DNA of 64,000 nucleotides, taken from positions 24,414-88,413 of the forward strand of contig CANSRH010000002.1 of NCBI GenBank assembly GCA_947649365.1, written 5' to 3'. This document shows positions 60,801-64,000 of this stretch, one piece after another. The notes under the pieces are model-generated. The model worked only from the letters and a program-made list of their open reading frames with translations. It had not been told where the DNA came from and ran no database searches. Made by a program: the position numbers and the translations under genes. This DNA comes from an uncultured Mycoplasmatota bacterium (GTDB lineage Bacteria; Bacillota_I; Bacilli_A; RF39; UBA660). Numbering within the stretch: position 1 is the stretch's first letter; each line of letters opens with the position of its first letter.

Positions 60801-61904
60801 AATAATTACTTCATAAGTAGTTGTACTACTCTTATCTTCTGACGTAACAATAATCTTTAAATTATTATCTCCTATTTGTAATTTTAATCGATCTAAAGAT
60901 TTTACAACCTCTCCATTGTATACATAAACAACACTCGCTTTAGGACTCGTTGGCACTGCAGTAAAATTAATTCTAAAGTTCCAAAAACCAACACCTAAAT
61001 GATAAGTTAACTTGTTAGAAGAAAAATCCAATACTCCTTTATTTGACTCTAATCGTTTTAAAGTACTATCACTATCCAATCTTTCTTCTGGAGTAGAAGG
61101 AACACTAGGATTGGATGGATTTCCACTATTTCCAGGACGATTGGTATTCGTTCCACTAGATTTTATCACTTCCAACGTATATTCTGCTGAATATTCGCTA
61201 TTATTATAAATAAGAGATAATTTAATAGTAACTGTACCAATCTTCAAACCTGTAATCTCTAATACTCCATCACGAATAATAGCTGTTGCAATGGATTCAT
61301 CACTAGAAGTAACTTGTAAATCTCCTACCAAACCAATTAATTGATAAGAAACCAATTTTTTCTTAGCATAAGCAAGATTTAAAGTTCCACTAGTACTAGA
61401 AAGTTCTAAGAAACGATTAATATCTGTAATAATAACTTTTGTAGTAGCCTCATATATTTTTCCATTCGTTTTGGTTTGTAAAGAAACAGTCACTTCTCCT
61501 GCTTTTTTAGGAATCACTACAACATAATTATTGCTAACATAACAAGTTGCTATCTCTGCATCACTTGTAGAACAAGTAAAGCCATTAGGATTAATATTCT
61601 TATAACTAAAACTTACTTTGGTCTTACCATCACTTAAAGACATTTCTGTCTGTTCTACATCAAATTGTAAATCTCTATTTCTTATAATTTCTTGGTCATT
61701 GGTATCAGGGTCAACTTGGTAATCTCCACCACTTTGAAACATACTACCAATTTTACCAAAAAACTTAGAAGTACAACTACAACTTGTAATTAAAAGTAAC
61801 AAAATAATAATGATTATGATATAAAGAATAATTCTTCTTTTTCTTTTATCTTCTTCACTATCATTCTCATTTTTGTTAAAAATCTTTTCAAAATGAGTTT
61901 TCAT
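57810..61904 (-). CDS. Giant adhesin with cadherin-like repeats and TasA-like C-terminal domain
   Basis: The 1364-residue protein has a charged N-terminus, a transmembrane helix (25-39) ending TSCSC (a possible but atypical lipobox), two Ig/BIG-like regions (about 78-160 and 165-247), a Pro/Asn/Ser linker, and six cadherin-like beta-sandwich domains of about 93 residues (about 281-850), each with a VGVLSP/NKGTL start and a TVVINR-type end. Later come an InlB-like repeat (LEHGTVLDLSEYV...ITLTAVYEG) and a C-terminal TasA/camelysin-like domain (IYPGAHGSYVMTIENNKSD, SLIWEWVGTDDVADTAVG). It could link fibres to the cell; that is inference. Confidence 0.78.
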   Translation of the reverse strand: MKTHFEKIFNKNENDSEEDKRKRRIILYIIIIIILLLLITSCSCTSKFFGKIGSMFQSGGDYQVDPDTNDQEIIRNRDLQFDVEQTEMSLSDGKTKVSFSYKNINPNGFTCSTSDAEIATCYVSNNYVVVIPKKAGEVTVSLQTKTNGKIYEATTKVIITDINRFLELSSTSGTLNLAYAKKKLVSYQLIGLVGDLQVTSSDESIATAIIRDGVLEITGLKIGTVTIKLSLIYNNSEYSAEYTLEVIKSSGTNTNRPGNSGNPSNPSVPSTPEERLDSDSTLKRLESNKGVLDFSSNKLTYHLGVGFWNFRINFTAVPTSPKASVVYVYNGEVVKSLDRLKLQIGDNNLKIIVTSEDKSSTTTYEVIINRAKSSNNYLKELTPSVGVLSPEFDKNTLSYVVDVDYKTDYMDLKAVLKRPKKATMTYTFNGKTVSSLNHLKLQSGVNVVVITVTAQNGVTRNYTVVINKENLPGVVDGNSLLSSLTINKGTLNFNPMVTDYIVGVPADVSMVTLNAIASSDKATLTYIYGGRVVSDLTDIALEEGDNPVKVIVTAEDGSKTEYTVVINRAVANHSTSLTNLTTSTGVLSPVFNEDVLNYSVVVPFDTNKISLYPEAPSSSTMKYTFNGVTYDRLDDLPLAVGENVVEITVSNGEASRTYTVVITREADPTKSDVNTLMHLGVKDNVGHLSPAFVPEIEDYEVEVAEDVDRISFEAIPEDKAKIVGVTYNGAETTLDNIPLEPGKNNTVVITVEAENGSTREYTIHVNRLTNGTPSDSVKLDSLVSDAGDLFLDEDGEYYLAVSGKRNEVTLTATSKGSLSYQYKPANSNDFTSVPDLNQLPLVPGVNDVVIRVTAQDGVTYKDYYVHIYKPVYTIDIEHSDYTFYLEDSAPFTLIYHVLNEKDEPTDDYNVSDIQITGLETFKGQVLVEEGVIQLVPDSSSIQEMLKETYKVTAAYFDKTDKANVSFATKMEYYLTTYKDTYKIDKNNPLDIVFNNNLLLGDVQSTSINHFGTHGVHLTSGGNTSYIDITTDSSLIKILTNEEGLNNPSSVAIEIKGTGVGEATLHVLGTINGFTIEFDIQVIVTDYYDVVIDAVDGFFDAFTAKYNLRLEHGTVLDLSEYVAYKEADTGNCMYYELTGYQAGTTTYSKTDKIEITNDITLTAVYEGTSKYIPLKEEGHMYLTDVDLFHNEEYYKQYGEDKVIYPGAHGSYVMTIENNKSDLLTITGMNLTEDTICVDGNKCLNMGYIIKYSKSNDTNYTFYYGAENRFAILNKDATTKSVLGNRATNGKDILFTPNITIPKGEKVEISLIWEWVGTDDVADTAVGTYAGRKNTDSSINDLYELIVRIDFETENQHCTLSDTNTN

Positions 61905-61943
61905 ACCTTTACCCCTCTCTAGAGAAATTATAAATCATTTAAT

Positions 61944-61996
61944 TTCCAAATAAACCTACGAACTTCATAGGCTTATTTGGAAGTTAAATAACTTCC
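61944..61996 (-). promoter_or_regulatory. Overlapping alternative hairpins between the TasA-like and giant adhesin genes
   Basis: On the minus strand GGAAGTT-ATTT-AACTTCC (61996-61979) comes first, then a 15-bp hairpin (TTCCAAATAAGCCTA with TAGGTTTATTTGGAA, 61982-61944). The two share TTCC, so they cannot form together. There is no T run, so this is more likely an RNA stability, processing or switch element than a plain terminator. Confidence 0.6.
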
Positions 61997-62012
61997 TAGT
62001 CAAACTAACAAA

Positions 62013-62654
62013 TTAGTCAACTTGAGTAGCTGTAACAGTAGCAGTTACTGTAATAGTATCTGTTCCCTTTGCACCTAAAGTAGTATCAGAAACATCATTA
62101 GTAGCTATTTCATCTCCTGTGCCTCTTTCAAATACCCATCTCCATTGAATAGTAGTAGTTGCATCAGCACCCATATTCATTGCTACATCAGTAATATTAA
62201 GTTTAGTAATATCACTTTCCCAATTATCTTCTGAATCACATGCAGTTGTACAGAATTCTAAAGGAATATTTTCATCTGTTTTTGCAATAGCTAACGCTAT
62301 ACTATATTTTGCATTAACTTCAGAATTATTTTGCAATTTAATAGCAAATGACCCTTTTGTTCCTGGTGCAATTAAATTATCAGTAATCTCTGTTCCATTA
62401 ATTGTCTCACCTTTTTTAGCAACATCAGTTTCTGAGTTACCATCCAAAGTGTCATTAATAGTTTTGAATAAATCAAAAGACATTTGATTTGTTGTTGCTG
62501 CTGTATCATTTATACTAAATGCCCATTTAGCAACTCTAGCTGAATCGCTTCCTGTAAATGTACTAGTGTATTTTGCGTAAGTTCCACTTACTGAGTAAGC
62601 AGTCATTACAACAGCCATTAATAGTCCACCTAAAACAGTTATTTTTTTATTCAT
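62013..62654 (-). CDS. TasA-like extracellular fibre subunit with SipW-type signal
   Basis: The ATG at 62654 is chosen since GGAGGTGA lies 7 nt upstream. The 213-residue protein has the hallmark signal (LGGLLMAVVMTAYSVSGTYA, then KYTSTFTGSDSARVAKWAFS) and the family C-terminus (TTTIQWRWVFERGTGDE...DVSDTTLGAKG), with the middle motif LIAPGTKGSFAIKLQNNSEV. It is the best candidate for the main fibre subunit of the locus. The structured region upstream and the hairpins downstream suggest its mRNA is set apart from its neighbours. A SipW-type gene precedes it. Confidence 0.85.
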   Translation of the reverse strand: MNKKITVLGGLLMAVVMTAYSVSGTYAKYTSTFTGSDSARVAKWAFSINDTAATTNQMSFDLFKTINDTLDGNSETDVAKKGETINGTEITDNLIAPGTKGSFAIKLQNNSEVNAKYSIALAIAKTDENIPLEFCTTACDSEDNWESDITKLNITDVAMNMGADATTTIQWRWVFERGTGDEIATNDVSDTTLGAKGTDTITVTATVTATQVD

Positions 62655-62713
62655 TATCATTTCACCTCCCCTCATATGTATATTCTATTAAACATAACCA
62701 ACTAGGCTATGCG

Positions 62714-62770
62714 TAGGAAGTTATGTAGAATAACCCCTATCTATGTAAACATCCTATAAGGATCGTTTAC
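62714..62770 (-). promoter_or_regulatory. Two hairpins in the leader of the TasA-like gene
   Basis: On the minus strand a 10-bp hairpin with one bulged G (GTAAACGATCC-TTATA-GGATGTTTAC, 62770-62745) is followed by a second (TAGGGGTTAT-TCTAC-ATAACTTCCTA, 62739-62714). No known riboswitch core was matched. Confidence 0.5.
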
Positions 62771-62800
62771 CCTTTTTTATATTAAGCCTTTTTCGATGAC

Positions 62801-63424
62801 TTAATCTTGTTCTTCAGAATTTTTCTTTTCAAGTTCTTCTTTCATTCTTTTGTATTCTAAAAATTCTTTTCTTTCAAGCTCTCTTTGCTTCTTAGTAGAA
62901 ATAGAGAAGCCGATAACAAATATAACGGTAACTCCTAGAACCAACATAATAATAGTGGTTGGCTCAGCCAAACTACTCATCATGGAACCAATTCCAGGAA
63001 TTCTTCCTATATATAAACCTTCTACATCATTTAACTGAACCAAATTTTGGTCCTGTGCATTATTGTTATCACCTTTTGTAATAAAATAGGTTTGCCCATT
63101 CTTTACAACTATATCAATAATACGGTGCGTAGTAACTGTTCCTTCTGCATCACGAAATGCAATAACATCATCAATACGTAACGTTTCAGGATCAATTATT
63201 TTGGTTAAAATCAAATCGCCACGATGGATTTCTGTTTCCATAGAACCAGATAGAACCATAAAAGGCTTTATTCCAAATATGCTTGGTACCTTATTTTCAT
63301 CTTTTTTTGCTTGAAACATAATACTTAAGTTCATAATTAACAGGGGAACAAGTATTAAACAAGCAACTAGCATCACCCAATTACTACCTGATTGATACCA
63401 TTTTTTCTTTTCGCCCTTTTTCAT
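62801..63424 (-). CDS. sipW: SipW-type (ER-type) signal peptidase I, copy 2
   Basis: The ATG at 63424 has GTGGTGA 5 nt upstream; earlier in-frame starts (from 63472) lack a site. The 207-residue protein has an N-terminal helix (about 15-37), catalytic Ser61 (LSGSMETEI) and His100 (TTHRI), KGDNNNAQD, and a second helix (about 155-178) followed by a charged tail. It directly precedes the TasA-like subunit gene, its likely substrate. Two SipW paralogues within 6 kb suggest separate substrate sets. Confidence 0.88.
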   Translation of the reverse strand: MKKGEKKKWYQSGSNWVMLVACLILVPLLIMNLSIMFQAKKDENKVPSIFGIKPFMVLSGSMETEIHRGDLILTKIIDPETLRIDDVIAFRDAEGTVTTHRIIDIVVKNGQTYFITKGDNNNAQDQNLVQLNDVEGLYIGRIPGIGSMMSSLAEPTTIIMLVLGVTVIFVIGFSISTKKQRELERKEFLEYKRMKEELEKKNSEEQD

Positions 63425-63515
63425 TTCTTTCACCACTTTCATTTTTAAATGTTCAATAAATTTGTGCTTCAAAAAATTTCACTAATATCAACAATATTAT
63501 TAAAATCTTTAATTT

Positions 63516-64000
63516 TCATTTTTTAAATATTCTTGCGAAACCTTGATCAACTTTTGTACTTACACTAACTAAAAATATTTTCATATTAGTTAAACTAAGT
63601 CTTTGATTATTTAACGAAGCAGTTTGTTTCTCAGTTTTACCTTCTTCAACCCAAGCATTAGGATCTGGTGTATACTTTGGTTTTTCTTCTGGGACTTCTG
63701 GCGTTCCTTCTTCAACCCAACCATCAGGATCTGATGAAGAGCCTGGGTTTTCTTCTGGAACTTCTGGCGTTCCTTCTTCAATCCAACCATCAGGATCTGG
63801 TGTATACTCTGGTTTTTCTTCTGGAACTTCTGGCGTTCCTTCTTCAATAGGAGGAGTAGGGTTTTCAATTGGTGCTTGCGTAGGAATCTCTTCTGGTGTT
63901 GGAGAACTATTTCCTACCTCTGGTGTTGGAGAACTATTTCCTCCCTCTGGTGTTGGAGAACTATTTCCTACCTCTGGTGTTGGAGAACTATTTCCTCCCT
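63516..64000 (-). CDS. Pro/Glu repeat surface protein, C-terminal part (runs off the window)
   Basis: The frame is open from the window edge to a TGA at 63516 (161 codons seen). It reads four or more copies of a 9-residue repeat (GNSSPTPE followed by G or V), a Pro-rich link, three 22-residue repeats (WIEEGTPEVPEENP with DPDG ends) and a C-terminus without LPxTG or helix (ending QGFARIFKK). Such repeats form extended wall-spanning stalks. It is upstream of the second SipW-type gene and may start the matrix operon. The main domain lies outside the window. Confidence 0.75.
   Translation of the reverse strand, partial: GGNSSPTPEVGNSSPTPEGGNSSPTPEVGNSSPTPEEIPTQAPIENPTPPIEEGTPEVPEEKPEYTPDPDGWIEEGTPEVPEENPGSSSDPDGWVEEGTPEVPEEKPKYTPDPNAWVEEGKTEKQTASLNNQRLSLTNMKIFLVSVSTKVDQGFARIFKK
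63654..63851 (-). repeat. Three tandem 66-nt repeats (22 residues) in the Pro/Glu protein
   Basis: Units 63851-63786, 63785-63720 and 63719-63654 share EEGTPEVPEE and the DP(D/N)(G/A) end; the middle Tyr-Thr-Pro is Ser-Ser-Ser in the second unit. Confidence 0.85.
63891..64000 (-). repeat. Tandem 27-nt repeats (9 residues) in the Pro/Glu protein
   Basis: Four near-identical units coding GNSSPTPE plus G or V, alternating, continue past the window edge. The near identity at DNA level suggests recent expansion. Confidence 0.9.

Noticed and set aside
62700..62775. c-di-GMP-I riboswitch before the TasA-like gene, suggested by ACGCATAGCC
   Set aside because: The conserved GGCAAACC element and the P2/P3 layout are missing; the hairpins seen do not match the GEMM fold.
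63654..64000. Possible CRISPR or satellite repeats
   Set aside because: The repeats are multiples of three, in frame and code for a Pro/Glu-rich protein.
1..64000. Use of TGA as Trp (Mollicutes code)
   Set aside because: Trp is written TGG throughout and several genes end in functional TGA stops, for example rimP and the Pro/Glu repeat protein.
1..64000. tRNA or rRNA genes, insertion sequences, replication origin
   Set aside because: No cloverleaf with CCA end, rRNA stretch, transposase with inverted repeats or DnaA-box cluster was seen by eye. A covariance search was not possible here.

Overview
The window is AT-rich (roughly one third G+C by eye), uses the standard code (TGG for Trp, TGA as a working stop) and has dense co-directional operons with AGGAGGTGA-type ribosome sites and frequent TTG/GTG starts. 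Two T-box leaders, MazEF, SpoIIAA/SigF-type proteins, a CotY/ExsY-type coat protein, a Cse60-like protein and YtxH/DUF948 proteins point to a spore-forming Bacillota of class Bacilli, probably an uncultured gut lineage near Erysipelotrichales/RF39-type groups. A cell wall is implied by SEDS, LCP, two D,D-carboxypeptidase families and a MurJ/SpoVB flippase. The lineage is inference; no rRNA is present.

Region 1 (1-11.3 kb, minus strand) is a Tad/Flp-like pilus operon read from a promoter near 11.26 kb: a membrane-anchored secreted protein, a 936-residue Cys-rich secreted protein, a TadE-like protein, CpaB, the TadA/CpaF ATPase, TadB, TadC, two small pilin-like proteins, two larger pseudopilin-like proteins and a TadZ-like protein, ended by a terminator near 0.9 kb. 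A VirB2-like membrane protein with its own promoter and a truncated membrane protein follow. No prepilin peptidase or secretin is seen.

Region 2 (11.4-18.9 kb) holds mazEF, a thioredoxin-like/CPBP protease/degenerate metallophosphoesterase operon, a coat protein with a SigK-like promoter, an orphan EIIB-like domain, a FtsW/RodA protein and a T-box-controlled CYTH-tyrS operon. At 18.9-19.65 kb lies a type III toxin-antitoxin locus: a promoter, three 34-36 nt ToxI repeats, a terminator and a toxN gene broken by one missing base.

Region 3 (19.7-43.6 kb) is mostly core and envelope functions: YtxH/DUF948, a lipoprotein, a hybrid histidine kinase, a PepSY-PlsC-like fusion, trmB, a flippase, Cse60, T-box-controlled leuS, a spoIIAA-sigF pair without spoIIAB behind a Spo0A-box dyad, LCP, PBP5-type and VanY-type carboxypeptidases, a cold-shock protein and a TetR/MMPL/heptad-repeat exporter module.

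Region 4 (43.6-51.6 kb, minus) is the translation/RNA cluster: rimP (single-domain)-nusA-rnpM-infB-rbfA-truB and rpsO-pnp-DUF1653. An Rpn-family nuclease gene follows.

Region 5 (52.7-64 kb, minus) is a TasA/SipW-type extracellular matrix locus: a Pro/Glu repeat protein running off the edge, a SipW-type signal peptidase, a TasA-like subunit, a 1364-residue adhesin with six cadherin-like domains and a TasA-like C-terminus, a second SipW-type peptidase, a second small TasA-like protein and a 1212-residue protein with a duplicated two-module repeat. The pilus operon and this matrix locus are the most likely places for undescribed surface biology.
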